Assembly: GCF_000380085.1 (NCBI RefSeq)
Contig: NZ_KB904550.1
Location: forward strand, 62,001 to 126,000
DNA length: 64,000 bases
Direction: 5' to 3'
Source of the DNA: Streptococcus merionis DSM 19192
GTDB lineage: Bacteria; Bacillota; Bacilli; Lactobacillales; Streptococcaceae
Shown here: in pieces, positions 48,586-57,869 of the stretch
Layout: the number at the start of each line of letters is the position of its first letter
How positions within the stretch are numbered: the stretch's first letter is position 1
Translations under genes and position numbers: made by a program
Notes under the pieces: model-generated
What the model was told of the DNA's origin: nothing
The model's input: only the letters and a program-made list of their open reading frames with translations
Database searches by the model: none

Positions 48586-48879
48586 ATGGCACTAAGAGAT
48601 TATAAATTTGATGATGATAAGGTCGTTCAACTGCGCCCTAAAGCCAGTTACGACGCCTACCAAGAACCTGAAGAAGAACAGCAATCTGTCGAAGATATTC
48701 TATTTTTTGCAAACATTGCAATCTTTGCAATAGCAAGTGTTTTAAGTATTTTCATTTTTTCAGCATTAAGGGTAAATACACTGCTATCATTCTTACTTGG
48801 TATTGGTTGCGGTGTCCTTGCTTTACAAACTTGCCGTTTCGTTTTAAAAAAATATCAGCATAAAACAAAATCAGATTGA
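48586..48879 (+). CDS. DUF3270 membrane protein
   Basis: A 97-aa streptococcal protein of the DUF3270 type: acidic soluble N-terminus (1-45), two closely spaced hydrophobic helices (about 47-66 and 70-88) and a lysine-rich tail. AAGGAGAGAG lies before the ATG. It is divergent from the U32 gene and followed by its own terminator. Function unknown. Confidence 0.88.
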   Translation: MALRDYKFDDDKVVQLRPKASYDAYQEPEEEQQSVEDILFFANIAIFAIASVLSIFIFSALRVNTLLSFLLGIGCGVLALQTCRFVLKKYQHKTKSD

Positions 48880-48903
48880 CAATATCATATCAATCTGATT
48901 TCT
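48868..48903 (+). terminator. Terminator of the DUF3270 gene
   Basis: AATCAGATTG / CAATCTGATT with TTCTTTC after it; the 5' arm overlaps the stop codon. Confidence 0.8.
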
Positions 48904-49059
48904 TTCTGTTCAGCGTAGATTAGTCGAAAGCTTAGTTTTAAGAACCCTTATTTCCAAATAGATTCGATTGAAGCAAGAATGAAATAACTTCATTTCAGAA
49001 AGCATTTTCCTCTTGAGAAATCGTGTCCTAGTCATCATTCATTTCAGTAGAACAAACTA

Positions 49060-49100
49060 AACCTGCATGTTCCTTATCAAAGCAAAGGATCGTGCAGGTT
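49060..49100. terminator. Strong bidirectional terminator after the YtxH gene
   Basis: AACCTGCATGTTCCTT / AAGGATCGTGCAGGTT, with TTTTTTATT on the plus strand and a weaker T-run (TTTAGTTTG) on the minus strand. It would end the hprK-to-YtxH operon, but its best T-tract points to the plus strand, where the only upstream gene already has its own terminator. Confidence 0.75.
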
Positions 49101-49136
49101 TTTTATTGTAACTTAGAATGATGTCTAACTCAAAAA

Positions 49137-49673
49137 TTAGACAAGATCATCTGACTTCTCGATTTCTTCTAACACTTCTGACTCAGACGCCACAACATCA
49201 TCAGCCAAAAGATCCGTTTCATTTAAATCAATGGTAATTTCTTCAGAAATCGATTCACCGCTGTAATCATCTACAAGGTCATCTTCTGCACCACTAGCAG
49301 TATCTGTGAAGTCCGCTTTGGCCTTTGATACTTGATCCTTCAAGTTTGCAAAAAAGTCTTCTTGAGTGACACGATCCTTTAACTCAGTAGCCTTATCCTT
49401 AACAGTCATCACAATGTCATCAGCTGTCAACTCACCTGTTTCAAACTTATGACGAACATCATTATAGGTTTCAAAGGCTTGGTTTTTCAAATCGGTTGCT
49501 TTGTCTACCCATTCTGTATGTTTAGACTCAGGATCGTCCTGATAATCTTTCATAAAATGAAGCACTTTTTCCTTAACAACTTTTCCTGACTTACTTGCCA
49601 AGAATACTGCCGCTGCAGCACCACCTGCTGCACCTAATAAAATAGTTGTGAAAAATTTATTGGACTTTGACAT
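49137..49673 (-). CDS. YtxH-domain protein
   Basis: A 178-aa protein with a short N-terminal membrane helix (about 8-26, ILLGAAGGAAAAVFLAS) followed by SKSGK and a long charged, mostly helical tail ending in an acidic region (TIDLNETDLLADD). This is the YtxH/general-stress layout. AAAGGAGGG before ATG at 49673 sets the start; that ribosome site abuts a repeat A terminus. It ends the hprK-lgt-DUF948 operon. Confidence 0.9.
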   Translation of the reverse strand: MSKSNKFFTTILLGAAGGAAAAVFLASKSGKVVKEKVLHFMKDYQDDPESKHTEWVDKATDLKNQAFETYNDVRHKFETGELTADDIVMTVKDKATELKDRVTQEDFFANLKDQVSKAKADFTDTASGAEDDLVDDYSGESISEEITIDLNETDLLADDVVASESEVLEEIEKSDDLV

Positions 49674-49689
49674 AAAAATCCCTCCTTTA

Positions 49690-49875
49690 TTAAGATACAA
49701 AGGGCGTGTGAAAAGCGACTGAAAAATAGGAAATCTGACGAAGAGTGTCCTCACTCTAGGAAGATTTATCTTTTTTCCGAGCTTTTAGCCCGTGTTCAAT
49801 TATTTAAGATATGAGGCCGTGAAAAAATCCGATGAAAAATGAAAAAATTTTATCTAGGATTTTAGCGCAAGTTCC
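49690..49875. repeat. Two repeat A hairpins between DUF948 and YtxH genes
   Basis: Unit 1 (from 49690) is complete, with apical stem AGAGTG/CACTCT. Unit 2 (from 49804) has lost its apical hairpin but keeps ATCCGATGAAAAAT / ATTTTATCTAGGAT. On the coding strand the pair ends GTATCTTAA followed immediately by TAAAGGAGG, the YtxH ribosome site. Confidence 0.9.
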
Positions 49876-49876
49876 G

Positions 49877-50260
49877 TTATTTTTTTAAAATCTTTGAAAC
49901 AAGATTAACTGCTGAGAGCGCCTTACCGGTCTTAACTGTTGGACCAGCTGCTTTTCCTGCCTTAGATGTTAAGTTTCGAGCAGAATGATTCAAATCAGAA
50001 ACAGACTCCGAAAGGTCCGAGACTGCTTGAAAAAGCGGATTAATAGTTACCATTTTACCATTCACATCATCAACCAAAACGTTAGCTTTAGCTAAGATTT
50101 CGTTTGTTTGGTAAAGTGTGACATTAACATCACTGGTCAAGACTTTAAGCGTTGTCTGAGCCTCATCAACCACTTTTGATACCTTGTTTAAGAGAATAAT
50201 TAAGAAAACTACCAACGCCACAAACGCAATTGCAATAATAATCAGTGCAATATCACCCAT
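49877..50260 (-). CDS. DUF948 membrane-anchored protein
   Basis: A 127-aa protein with a single N-terminal transmembrane helix (about 3-24) and a long amphipathic helical region (DUF948, about 25-100) rich in V/L heptads, ending in a basic tail. GGAG precedes ATG at 50260. It starts 20 nt after the lgt stop, in the conserved order hprK-lgt-DUF948-YtxH. Function unknown. Confidence 0.9.
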   Translation of the reverse strand: MGDIALIIIAIAFVALVVFLIILLNKVSKVVDEAQTTLKVLTSDVNVTLYQTNEILAKANVLVDDVNGKMVTINPLFQAVSDLSESVSDLNHSARNLTSKAGKAAGPTVKTGKALSAVNLVSKILKK

Positions 50261-50280
50261 AAAAACTCCTATCCCAGCCC

Positions 50281-51051
50281 TCAATAAAGCGGCTGCTTTT
50301 TATTTTTTCGACAATAAGCAATGAGGCCTAACCCCAAAACGATAATAAACAAGGACACCCATTGAGAGACACGAAGACTCCCAAGCATCAGGCTATCCGT
50401 CCTCATTCCTTCAATCACCAGACGACCAGCACCATACCAGATAAGGTAAAAAGCTGTCGGCTCGCCTCTTTTTAGCCAACCACGATGACGAATACTCATA
50501 ATAATAACAAATCCCAAGAGATTCCACAGCGACTCATACAAAAAGGTCGGTTGCCGATAACTACCATCAATGAACATTTGATTGCGAATAAAATTGGGCA
50601 AGTAAGGAAGACTATCTACTGCTCGCCCGTAGGCTTCTTGGTTAAAAAAGTTTCCCCATCGTCCAATAGACTGCGCAATCATAACCCCTGGTGCCGCAAT
50701 ATCTAGAAAATCAAGTGGGTGAATAAAGTGATACCTTGAAAAGAAATACAAGACTAGTGCACCCGCTATCAAACCACCATAGATGGCAATCCCACCATTC
50801 CATATCGCGAAAATTTCTCCTAGATTATCCTTGTACTGATCCCAAGAAAAAATCACGTAGTAAATTCTGGCTCCAACGATAGCTACTGGAAATGCCCAGA
50901 GAATGAAGTCCACCACCTGATCAGGATCGATTTTCTTCCGTGGCGCTTCACGCATAGCTAGGTAAACAGCTAAAAGCAAGCCCGCTACGATACAAAGAGC
51001 GTACCAGCGGATTTGAAGCGCTCCAAATTCAATCGCTATTGGATCAATCAT
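50281..51051 (-). CDS. lgt: Prolipoprotein diacylglyceryl transferase
   Basis: Lgt attaches diacylglycerol from phosphatidylglycerol to the lipobox cysteine of prelipoproteins in the membrane. The 256-aa protein has seven hydrophobic helices and the signature [13 protein letters not shown] (130-142). It overlaps hprK by four bases (ATGA). The binding lipoprotein at 33583 is one likely substrate. Confidence 0.97.
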   Translation of the reverse strand: MIDPIAIEFGALQIRWYALCIVAGLLLAVYLAMREAPRKKIDPDQVVDFILWAFPVAIVGARIYYVIFSWDQYKDNLGEIFAIWNGGIAIYGGLIAGALVLYFFSRYHFIHPLDFLDIAAPGVMIAQSIGRWGNFFNQEAYGRAVDSLPYLPNFIRNQMFIDGSYRQPTFLYESLWNLLGFVIIMSIRHRGWLKRGEPTAFYLIWYGAGRLVIEGMRTDSLMLGSLRVSQWVSLFIIVLGLGLIAYCRKNKKQPLY

Positions 51052-51980
51052 TCTATCACCCCATTCTGGTTGATGAGATTGGTCAAGCGATCCTCAAATG
51101 TCTTCGTCGCGTCAAATCCCATTTCCCTTGAACGATGATTCATAGCTGCTGCTTCAATCACAACTGAGATGTTCCGACCAGTCTTAACTGGAATTCGAAT
51201 GCGTGGAATCCGCACATTCGCAATTTCAATCTCTTCATTGCCATTACCAAGGCGGTCGAAAACCTTATCTTTTTCAAAGTTTTCAAGGTAAATGGCAAGC
51301 TGAACCTGAGAGGAATCCTTAACCGCAGAAGCACCGTACAAGCTCATAATATCAATGATACCGACCCCACGAATCTCAAGGAGATGTCGAAGAATCTCAG
51401 CAGGCTCTCCCCAGAGGGTCACATCGTCCTTGGCATAGACATCAACACGGTCATCAGCAACTAAGCGATGCCCACGCTTAACCAACTCCAAACCTGTCTC
51501 CGACTTACCAATACCAGAATCCCCTTGAATAAGAACGCCCATCCCATAAATATCCATGAGCACACCGTGAACACTGGTTCGCTCAGCAAGTTTCGAATCG
51601 AGAAAGCTTGAAATCTCACCCGATAATCGACTTGTCGGAATCTTACTTTGTAAAATAGCAATGCCTTCATTTTGAGCAGCCTCAAGCATCTCTTCAGGAA
51701 TATCTAAATTACGTGACACAATAAAGGCTGGTGTCTCAGGTTTAATCATAGTACTAAAAACCTGAAGGCGGTTATGGCCTGTCATCTTTGCCAGATAAGA
51801 CCACTCTTTCATGCCGATAAGTTGAATCCGCTCAGGCGCATAATAATCAAAGTATCCCGTCATTTCTAATCCTGGACGTGAGATATCTGAGGTAGTAATC
51901 TCTTTACTCAGCAGCTCATCTGTACCATAAACAACCTTTAAACGGACTTTTTCTACTAATTCTTTTACTGTAACCCCCAT
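51048..51980 (-). CDS. hprK: HPr kinase/phosphorylase
   Basis: HprK phosphorylates Ser46 of HPr, making the CcpA corepressor that would act at the cre sites in this window. The 310-aa protein has an N-terminal domain, the P-loop GDSGIGKS (153-160), the VADDRVD segment, and the K/R loop signature [17 protein letters not shown] precedes ATG at 51980. It is first in the hprK-lgt-DUF948-YtxH operon. Confidence 0.98.
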   Translation of the reverse strand: MGVTVKELVEKVRLKVVYGTDELLSKEITTSDISRPGLEMTGYFDYYAPERIQLIGMKEWSYLAKMTGHNRLQVFSTMIKPETPAFIVSRNLDIPEEMLEAAQNEGIAILQSKIPTSRLSGEISSFLDSKLAERTSVHGVLMDIYGMGVLIQGDSGIGKSETGLELVKRGHRLVADDRVDVYAKDDVTLWGEPAEILRHLLEIRGVGIIDIMSLYGASAVKDSSQVQLAIYLENFEKDKVFDRLGNGNEEIEIANVRIPRIRIPVKTGRNISVVIEAAAMNHRSREMGFDATKTFEDRLTNLINQNGVIE

Positions 51981-52006
51981 AAATCCCCTTCCTATGTACT
52001 AATACC

Positions 52007-52012
52007 ATTATA
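52007..52012 (-). promoter_or_regulatory. Extended -10 promoter of hprK operon
   Basis: TGCTATAAT on the minus strand, 27-35 nt before the hprK start; -35 is poor (AAGTCA at 17 nt). Confidence 0.65.
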
Positions 52013-52067
52013 GCATTTAATTAATATTTTGACTTATGAGACCCACTTAAAATTTCTTTTTAGTTTG

Positions 52068-52091
52068 AAAAAAGGCCCTTACGGGCCTTCT
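52068..52091 (-). terminator. Terminator of pspC
   Basis: AAGGCCC-GTAA-GGGCCTT followed by TTTTC on the minus strand, directly after pspC. Confidence 0.9.
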
Positions 52092-52108
52092 TTTAGGGGA
52101 GGAGCAAC

Positions 52109-52384
52109 TTACCAGAACCAGTTTCCATCAGGCTTAATTTTTTCAGCTTCCTTAATCCGACGAGGACCTTGACCGTACTGTTTACGATCCTGATCTTCTT
52201 TATAAGTCAAGAGCTGACTTGCCAGAACATAAATCAAAATCCCAATGACTGGATTAAATATTGAAAAAATAAGGAAAAGGAGACGAAGATACTGGAGATT
52301 CCAACCAAACTTATGGGCGACTCCTGCAAGTACACCGGAAATCATTCTATTTTTTTGGAGCTTATAAAGTCTAACTTGCATCAT
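52109..52384 (-). CDS. PspC-domain membrane protein
   Basis: A ~91-aa PspC-domain protein: KLQKNRMISGVLAGVAHKFG (a standard PspC start), then a hydrophobic helix (LRLLFLIFSIFNPVIGILIYVLAS) and a basic tail. Two adjacent ATGs (52384 and 52381) follow GAGGCAGGA; either could be used. A promoter TTTAAA-17-TATAAT lies at 52416-52444. It is monocistronic. It probably acts in envelope stress, by family. Confidence 0.9.
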   Translation of the reverse strand: MMQVRLYKLQKNRMISGVLAGVAHKFGWNLQYLRLLFLIFSIFNPVIGILIYVLASQLLTYKEDQDRKQYGQGPRRIKEAEKIKPDGNWFW

Positions 52385-52415
52385 TCCTGCCTCACTTTCC
52401 TTACTGGTTGACTTT

Positions 52416-52444
52416 ATTATAAAACAAACAGTTCTCCTTTTAAA
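52416..52444 (-). promoter_or_regulatory. Promoter of pspC
   Basis: TTTAAA (52439-52444) and TATAAT (52416-52421) with 17-nt spacing on the minus strand. Confidence 0.6.
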
Positions 52445-52546
52445 TCCGTCCAAGGACTGATTTGCAATTCAACTATCCCCAAAAATCCAGAAAAAGCCTT
52501 ATAAATAAAGCTTTTTATACCTCAATTTAGGCTGCAAGTCAAAAAA

Positions 52547-52645
52547 ATCAGTCCTAAGACCGATTTTTTATGCTTGATTCATTAAGAATTCTAGGCTTCA
52601 GAATTAATTGAGTTGAAAGAATAGGGTATTCAAAGACCCTATTAT
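52547..52645 (-). terminator. Tandem terminators after metK
   Basis: The first hairpin (52618-52645, AATAGGGT/ACCCTATT then CTTTC) overlaps the metK stop; the second (52547-52565, ATCGGTC/GGACTGAT then TTTTTT) follows 50 nt on. Confidence 0.75.
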
Positions 52646-53832
52646 TGAACAGCTTTCTTGAGGGCCCCTACCTTATCTAGACGTTCCCATGGCAAATCAA
52701 TATCCGTACGTCCCATGTGACCGTATGCCGCAGTCTGACGATAGATTGGGCGCTTGAGATCAAGCATTTGGATAATCCCTGCTGGTCGAAGGTCAAAAAG
52801 CTCACGTACTGCTAGTTCAAGCTTGCTCTCTGCAACTGTACTTGTCCCAAAAGTGTCGATACGAACAGAAACTGGTCGAGCCACTCCGATAGCATAGGCC
52901 AGTTGTACTTCTGCCTTCTTGGCTAAGCCTGCTGCCACAATATTTTTGGCAATATAACGCGCTGCATAAGAGGCCGAGCGGTCCACCTTAGTCGCATCCT
53001 TGCCAGAGAATGCACCACCACCATGACGTGCGTACCCACCATAAGTGTCTACGATAATCTTACGACCAGTCAAACCAGAGTCCCCTTGAGGGCCCCCGAT
53101 CACAAAACGTCCCGTCGGGTTAATAAAGAACTTCGTTTCATCGTCCAAATACTGAGCAGGAATCACTGCTTTAATGACCTGTTCGATAACATCCTGACGA
53201 ATTTGCTCATTGCTTGCTTCTGGATCATGCTGAGTAGAGATAACCACTGTATCCACACGGATCGGCTGGTCATTCTCATCGTATTCAACAGTGACTTGAG
53301 ATTTGGCATCTGGTCGCAAATAAGAAATCTGGCCAGATTTTCTCAAATCCGCTAACTTTTTCACCAATTGATGACTAAGCGAAATGGGTAAAGGCATGAG
53401 CTCAGGCGTCTCATCAACTGCAAAACCAAACATAAGCCCCTGATCTCCTGCTCCAATCAAATCCAGTGGATCCTGTCCACCAGTTTCACGGACTTCTAAG
53501 GCTTCATTGACCCCTTGAGCAATATCAGGCGACTGCTCAACCAGTGACGGATGTACCCCCACTGACTCCGCAGCAAAACCGTACGCAGCATTAGTATAGC
53601 CAATATCAGCGATGGTATCACGCACCACACGGTTAATATCTACGTACGCCGTGGTCGAGATCTCCCCAAAAACATGAACCGAACCTGTATAAACAGCTGT
53701 TTCAGCTGCAACGTGAGCTTCTGGATCCTCAGCTAAAATAGCATCCAAAATGGCATCCGAAATTTGATCAGCAATCTTATCAGGATGCCCCTCTGATACC
53801 GATTCCGATGTAAAAAGTTTACGTTCAGACAT
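52642..53832 (-). CDS. metK: S-adenosylmethionine synthetase
   Basis: MetK makes SAM from methionine and ATP. The 396-aa protein has SEGHPDK, the ATP motif [19 protein letters not shown] and the final LPWERLD. AAGGAGG lies before ATG at 53832. The upstream 290 nt looks like a structured leader (see separate entry). Length and motifs are standard. Confidence 0.98.
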   Translation of the reverse strand: MSERKLFTSESVSEGHPDKIADQISDAILDAILAEDPEAHVAAETAVYTGSVHVFGEISTTAYVDINRVVRDTIADIGYTNAAYGFAAESVGVHPSLVEQSPDIAQGVNEALEVRETGGQDPLDLIGAGDQGLMFGFAVDETPELMPLPISLSHQLVKKLADLRKSGQISYLRPDAKSQVTVEYDENDQPIRVDTVVISTQHDPEASNEQIRQDVIEQVIKAVIPAQYLDDETKFFINPTGRFVIGGPQGDSGLTGRKIIVDTYGGYARHGGGAFSGKDATKVDRSASYAARYIAKNIVAAGLAKKAEVQLAYAIGVARPVSVRIDTFGTSTVAESKLELAVRELFDLRPAGIIQMLDLKRPIYRQTAAYGHMGRTDIDLPWERLDKVGALKKAVQ

Positions 53833-53837
53833 ACTAT

Positions 53838-54120
53838 GTCCTCCTTGAAATAAAGTTATACCGACCTTTCCTCACAAAAACCCAAGTGCTACAATGAATT
53901 TTTGAGCTTCGATAGTAGGTTCTAAAAAATAGATAAGTCGACTAGATCATCCAGCTGATAACGGTTAACAACAGATGACAAGACACTTTGGTGGTTGACA
54001 CGCTGCGCTTAACTACAAAATACTTTTAATGACTAGTGTTAAGACACAAATAGTAGCGAAACAAAATACCCTAACCACTGAAAATGTTAAGCATGAAAAC
54101 CACCTTTCAGGACTCATTAA
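53838..54120 (-). promoter_or_regulatory. metK leader, candidate SMK-box (SAM-III) translational riboswitch
   Basis: An extended -10 (TGATAGACT) near 54130 would start the mRNA with GGGTTAATGAGTCCTGAAAGGTGG. The TCC-TGAAAGG-TGG order resembles the 5' half of the SMK box, and GUCCU (54113-54109) can pair with AGGAC in the metK ribosome site (53842-53838). SMK boxes occur upstream of metK in Lactobacillales. The long linker (about 250 nt) and imperfect 3' half make this tentative. Confidence 0.4.
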
Positions 54121-54612
54121 CCCTTCTAGTCTATCATTTTTTGAGATAAATGAAAAGATATTAAACACATGAAAACAATCGGTCATTAGAAAAAGTTTGA
54201 AAATAGCATATATACTTTTGGGGATTTTGAGTCCCTATTTCAATGGACTTGTTCAGAAAGGCATTGAAAAGTCACTATCTTTGATTTTACGGACGATTTC
54301 CGATATGTCTAGATAGTCCATCTATTCCATTTTTTACTTATGCGTTTATCCTGATGATTAAACTGCTCTGTCAAAGTCTTTTATACGGGAATGGGAAAGA
54401 ACTCGAGCAACCAAAAAAGAGTTCGTTTTCCCACTCCGTACCGTTACGGCGGTAACACTGATCCAAACTGAGAAGAACCTTCGTCTTGCCCTTTCCAACA
54501 GTAAACTCTAATCGCAGTAGCTGATTGGCTTCTCATTCACCTCTTTCGTAGGTTTTAACAAGCCTAATCAGCCTTACCAGCTTTTGAATATAAACTTTTA
54601 AATCCTAAAAAG
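54121..54612. other. Intergenic between metK leader and tuf terminator
   Basis: Contains repeat B (54387-54437: GAATGGGAAAGAACTC ... GAGTTCGTTTTCCCACTCC) with its trailing CCGTTACGGCGGTAACACTG segment. No gene is seen. Confidence 0.6.
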
Positions 54613-54637
54613 CAAAAACCCTGCTCGAAAGCAGGGT
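54613..54637 (-). terminator. Terminator of tuf
   Basis: ACCCTGCT-TTCG-AGCAGGGT followed by TTTTGCTTTTT on the minus strand. Confidence 0.92.
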
Positions 54638-54681
54638 CAATTAGGGTTGTCTGACTCTAATTGTTAATCTGGGAAACTTGA

Positions 54682-55878
54682 TTAAGCTTCGATTTCAGTT
54701 ACCATACCTGAACCAACTGTACGTCCACCCTCACGGATAGAGAATGTAGTACCTTGTTCTACGGCGATTGGGTGGATAAGTTCAACTGAGATAGTTACGT
54801 TATCACCTGGCATTACCATTTCAGTACCTGCTGGCAACTCGATTGAACCAGTTACGTCAGTTGTACGGAAGTAGAACTGTGGACGGTAGTTGTTGAAGAA
54901 TGGTGTATGACGTCCACCTTCTTCTTTAGACAAGATATAAACTTCGCCTTTGAATTTAGTGTGTGGGTTGATTGAACCTGGTTTCGCAATAACTTGACCA
55001 CGTTCGATTTCGTCACGTTGAACACCACGAAGAAGGATACCTACGTTATCACCGGCAAGACCTTCATCCAATTGTTTACGGAACATTTCAACACCAGTAA
55101 CAACGGCTTTAGTAGTTTCTTCCTTGATACCAACGATTTCAATTTCGTCATTGACACGAACAGTACCACGGTCGATACGACCTGAAGCAACTGTACCACG
55201 ACCAGTGATAGAGAATACATCTTCGACTGGCAACAAGAGTGGCTTGTCAGTGTCGCGTGCTGGCTCTTCGATGTACTCATCAACAGTGTCCATCAATTCC
55301 ATGATGATGTCTTCGTACTTAGTGTCGCCTTCAAGGGCTTTAAGAGCTGAACCTTGGATAACTGGAAGATCGTCACCTGGGAAGTCGTATTCTGACAAGA
55401 GGTCACGGATTTCCATTTCAACCAATTCAAGCAATTCTTCATCATCAACAAGGTCAACTTTGTTCATGAAGACGATAAGACGTTTAACACCAACCTGACG
55501 TGAAAGCAAGATGTGTTCACGTGTTTGTGGCATTGGACCGTCAGTTGAAGCAACTACAAGGATCGCACCGTCCATTTGGGCAGCACCAGTGATCATGTTT
55601 TTAACGTAGTCCGCGTGTCCTGGGGCGTCAATGTGGGCATAGTGACGTTTAGCTGTTTCATACTCAACGTGTGCAGTGTTGATGGTGATACCGCGTTCGC
55701 GTTCTTCTGGAGCAGCATCGATAGATGCATAGTCTTTTGGTTGGTTAACTGAAGAAGGAAGACGACGTGCCAAAACAGTCGTAATCGCAGCAGTCAAAGT
55801 AGTTTTACCGTGGTCGACGTGACCGATAGTACCAATGTTAACGTGTGGTTTACTACGGTCGTATTTTTCTTTTGCCAT
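54682..55878 (-). CDS. tuf: Elongation factor Tu
   Basis: EF-Tu delivers aminoacyl-tRNA to the ribosome. The 398-aa protein has [21 protein letters not shown] and NKVD, followed by the two beta-barrel domains ([20 protein letters not shown]). Start ATG at 55878 gives [14 protein letters not shown], with GGAGG 11 nt upstream; the open frame to 55896 places GGAGG inside the coding sequence and is rejected. Codon use is strongly biased, as expected for a highly expressed gene. Confidence 0.99.
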   Translation of the reverse strand: MAKEKYDRSKPHVNIGTIGHVDHGKTTLTAAITTVLARRLPSSVNQPKDYASIDAAPEERERGITINTAHVEYETAKRHYAHIDAPGHADYVKNMITGAAQMDGAILVVASTDGPMPQTREHILLSRQVGVKRLIVFMNKVDLVDDEELLELVEMEIRDLLSEYDFPGDDLPVIQGSALKALEGDTKYEDIIMELMDTVDEYIEEPARDTDKPLLLPVEDVFSITGRGTVASGRIDRGTVRVNDEIEIVGIKEETTKAVVTGVEMFRKQLDEGLAGDNVGILLRGVQRDEIERGQVIAKPGSINPHTKFKGEVYILSKEEGGRHTPFFNNYRPQFYFRTTDVTGSIELPAGTEMVMPGDNVTISVELIHPIAVEQGTTFSIREGGRTVGSGMVTEIEA

Positions 55879-55950
55879 TTGAGTAAAAGCCTCCAATAAA
55901 ATATATTTTATAGATAGACCGTAGGCATTACAGTCTAACTTTACCTTACT

Positions 55951-55978
55951 ATTTTAACAAATTACAGTTAAAATGCAA
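55951..55978 (-). promoter_or_regulatory. Promoter of tuf
   Basis: TTGCAT (55973-55978) and TAAAAT (55951-55956) with 16-nt spacing on the minus strand. Confidence 0.65.
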
Positions 55979-56002
55979 GCCTTTTACCTGTTTTTTCAAA
56001 GA

Positions 56003-56986
56003 TTATTCTTTGTCTAGCTGGTAATAAGGCTGATTTGGTGTGCTGGCTCCGATAGAGGAAGCGTAAATCCAGCTAGCATTCTCCAGTTGGGCAAAGTTTT
56101 CGGATTTTCCTGTGAGAATAATACCTGCGAATTTAGCAGTGTCAACATCTGGATTATTTTTCAAATAATGCTCTGCATTTTTTTTAAACAATCCCGACGC
56201 CATCCATTTTTTATCAATGGCTTCTGAAAGATTCTTGCGAAATGCTTTAAAAACATAATCAGCTGTGTCAAGTTCTTCGTACTTTGTTCCTTCGTAATGG
56301 GCGTTCCCCCAAGCTCTTACTCCATATAGTATCTCTGGTGGCCAGTACTCTGTATTAAGCTTCGTATTTTCTTCACCAATCCAATACCAGTTTATTTTTA
56401 GATTATCTGGTATCAACTTGTCAATTTCCTTAGCTGTATAGGGACGATCAAACGTGACTGCTAATTCAACCAATTGATTAGGCATTTCTGCTATCATCGG
56501 GTGCTCCAAAACAGGGGTAATTGGGGCTTGATCATTTTGATAATTGATATTATAGAACGTCGGGTACTTTTGAAAAAGCTGCCGAGTGTAATAGATCGCA
56601 GAATCCCTCCTCTGTTGCTCAACACCGCTTCCAAGACTACCTTCTGACAATATATTAGACCATATATTAAATGGTAAATTGTAACGATCAAAGGCAACAT
56701 CAACTCCATTCAAGTCCTTTTTACGGTTGATCGTTAATTGTCCCGAAAATATATTTGTTTTCTCCATTCCTCCACTTACTTCCTCAACATTAGGACCAGT
56801 TATCATTGACAGAGTGCTACGTTTCATCATTAAATCTTGATATTTTTTTTCAAAACTGTAATTCAGTAAGAAATTTCCACCAACAAGAACAAAGACAGTC
56901 ATTATTAAACTGATCATCACTATTTTAGATAAATTCTTCTTTTTTTTCTTTTTGGCAATCTTTTCAAATTGATCAAAAGTTTTCAT
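56003..56986 (-). CDS. Membrane-bound anti-sigma factor
   Basis: A 327-aa protein: lysine-rich cytoplasmic N-terminus (1-20), one transmembrane helix (about 21-42), then a large extracellular domain (about 60-327) resembling the sigma-factor regulator N/C domains. It overlaps the ECF sigma gene by 14 nt, the usual arrangement for sigma/anti-sigma pairs. AAGGA precedes ATG at 56986. It should hold the sigma factor at the membrane until an envelope signal arrives. The signal is unknown. Confidence 0.85.
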   Translation of the reverse strand: MKTFDQFEKIAKKKKKKNLSKIVMISLIMTVFVLVGGNFLLNYSFEKKYQDLMMKRSTLSMITGPNVEEVSGGMEKTNIFSGQLTINRKKDLNGVDVAFDRYNLPFNIWSNILSEGSLGSGVEQQRRDSAIYYTRQLFQKYPTFYNINYQNDQAPITPVLEHPMIAEMPNQLVELAVTFDRPYTAKEIDKLIPDNLKINWYWIGEENTKLNTEYWPPEILYGVRAWGNAHYEGTKYEELDTADYVFKAFRKNLSEAIDKKWMASGLFKKNAEHYLKNNPDVDTAKFAGIILTGKSENFAQLENASWIYASSIGASTPNQPYYQLDKE

Positions 56987-57476
56987 AATATAATCCTTCC
57001 TTTTCTAAAATATGTTTGAGTTTCTCCCTACCACGCATCAGGTCAATTTTCACCTTACTGGTAGAGATATCAAGAATATGGCTGATTTCCTTAACTGAAA
57101 AGCCTTGGAAATAATAGAGTTCTAAGACCAGTTGCTGACTTTTATTGAGCTTAGAGATGGCCTGATGTAAGGTTTCGCCATTTTCCTGATCATAATAGAG
57201 CAAGTCTTCCTTTCTGAAAAACTCCTTTTTGAGAATATCTTGATAGGTCTTATCTCTGCGATAAAGATCAATATAGCGCCTAACAGCAACTCGGTACATC
57301 CACGCCCGGAGTTTACCAGCTGGTAAAACCATCTCGCTCTCCAAGAGCTTGACAAAGACGTCTTGGGTCACATCTTGAGCATCGGCTGGTGAAGCGCCAG
57401 ACTTGACCAAATATCCAACAATTTCATGAGCCCATGAAATTAATTCTTTTTCATAATCATCCAGATGTATCACCAT
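56973..57476 (-). CDS. ECF-type sigma-70 family RNA polymerase sigma factor
   Basis: A ~167-aa sigma factor with region 2 (about 25-75, DAQDVTQDVFVKLL ... LRAWMYRVAVRRYIDLYRR) and region 4 (about 110-158, LVLELYYFQGFSVKEISHILDIS then VKIDLMRGREKLK). ATG at 57476 is only 2 nt from GGAGG; GTG at 57473 has better spacing and may be the start. It is followed by the overlapping anti-sigma gene and preceded by an ECF-like promoter. A 9-codon open frame, in the same frame, ends at the ribosome site. Confidence 0.88.
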   Translation of the reverse strand: MVIHLDDYEKELISWAHEIVGYLVKSGASPADAQDVTQDVFVKLLESEMVLPAGKLRAWMYRVAVRRYIDLYRRDKTYQDILKKEFFRKEDLLYYDQENGETLHQAISKLNKSQQLVLELYYFQGFSVKEISHILDISTSKVKIDLMRGREKLKHILEKEGLYYENF

Positions 57477-57482
57477 CACCTC

Positions 57483-57512
57483 CTACTCAGGCTTTTCGAG
57501 AAGATTGAACAT
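57483..57512 (-). CDS. Possible 9-codon leader peptide of the sigma gene
   Basis: ATG at 57512 follows AAAGGAG at good spacing and encodes MFNLLEKPE before TAG. That stop overlaps the sigma ribosome site (GAGTAGGAGG). It is in frame with the sigma gene, so it could be a leader controlling translation by coupling, or the original N-terminus cut by a stop codon. Confidence 0.35.
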   Translation of the reverse strand: MFNLLEKPE

Positions 57513-57531
57513 ATATGCTCCTTTCACTAGT

Positions 57532-57560
57532 ATAACGGTTTCAATGCTATTTTGGTTACA
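57532..57560 (-). promoter_or_regulatory. ECF-type promoter of the sigma/anti-sigma operon
   Basis: TGTAAC (57555-57560) and CGTTAT (57532-57537) with 17-nt spacing on the minus strand resemble ECF sigma promoters (AAC -35, CGT -10), suggesting autoregulation. A sigma-A -10 (TATACT) overlaps. Confidence 0.55.
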
Positions 57561-57689
57561 CTTTAGCATCAAAATTCTCAAAATTTTTGAATACAGTTCA
57601 TTGAAGTCAGAGCCTATGTTCCCTGATAAAAGGATTGAGTAAGAAAAAACACTGAAAAAGACTCCACTATGAAAAAAACAGAAATCACA

Positions 57690-57749
57690 AAAAATACGAA
57701 CGACAGGCTCCTTCTATGCTTGAAAGGATCACTATCATTCGTTTTTTTA
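57690..57749 (-). terminator. Repeat E terminator after ppc
   Basis: AAACGAATGATAG ... CGTTCGTATTTTTTG on the minus strand, about 120 nt past ppc. Related to the hairpins at 17091 and 62709. The gap 57561-57869 shows no gene. Confidence 0.65.
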
Positions 57750-57869
57750 TTTCCTGACTTTTATTGTTTCGGTAGCTGCGGCTACAATTTATTTTCTTCG
57801 AATATCACATCCACTAGGCTGATCTTATCCAAGAAAAACTACTGATGAGTAAGATTCTAATGTTTTTTA

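Noticed and set aside
54994..55498. Plus-strand open frames inside tuf
   Set aside because: Antisense shadows of a highly biased coding sequence.
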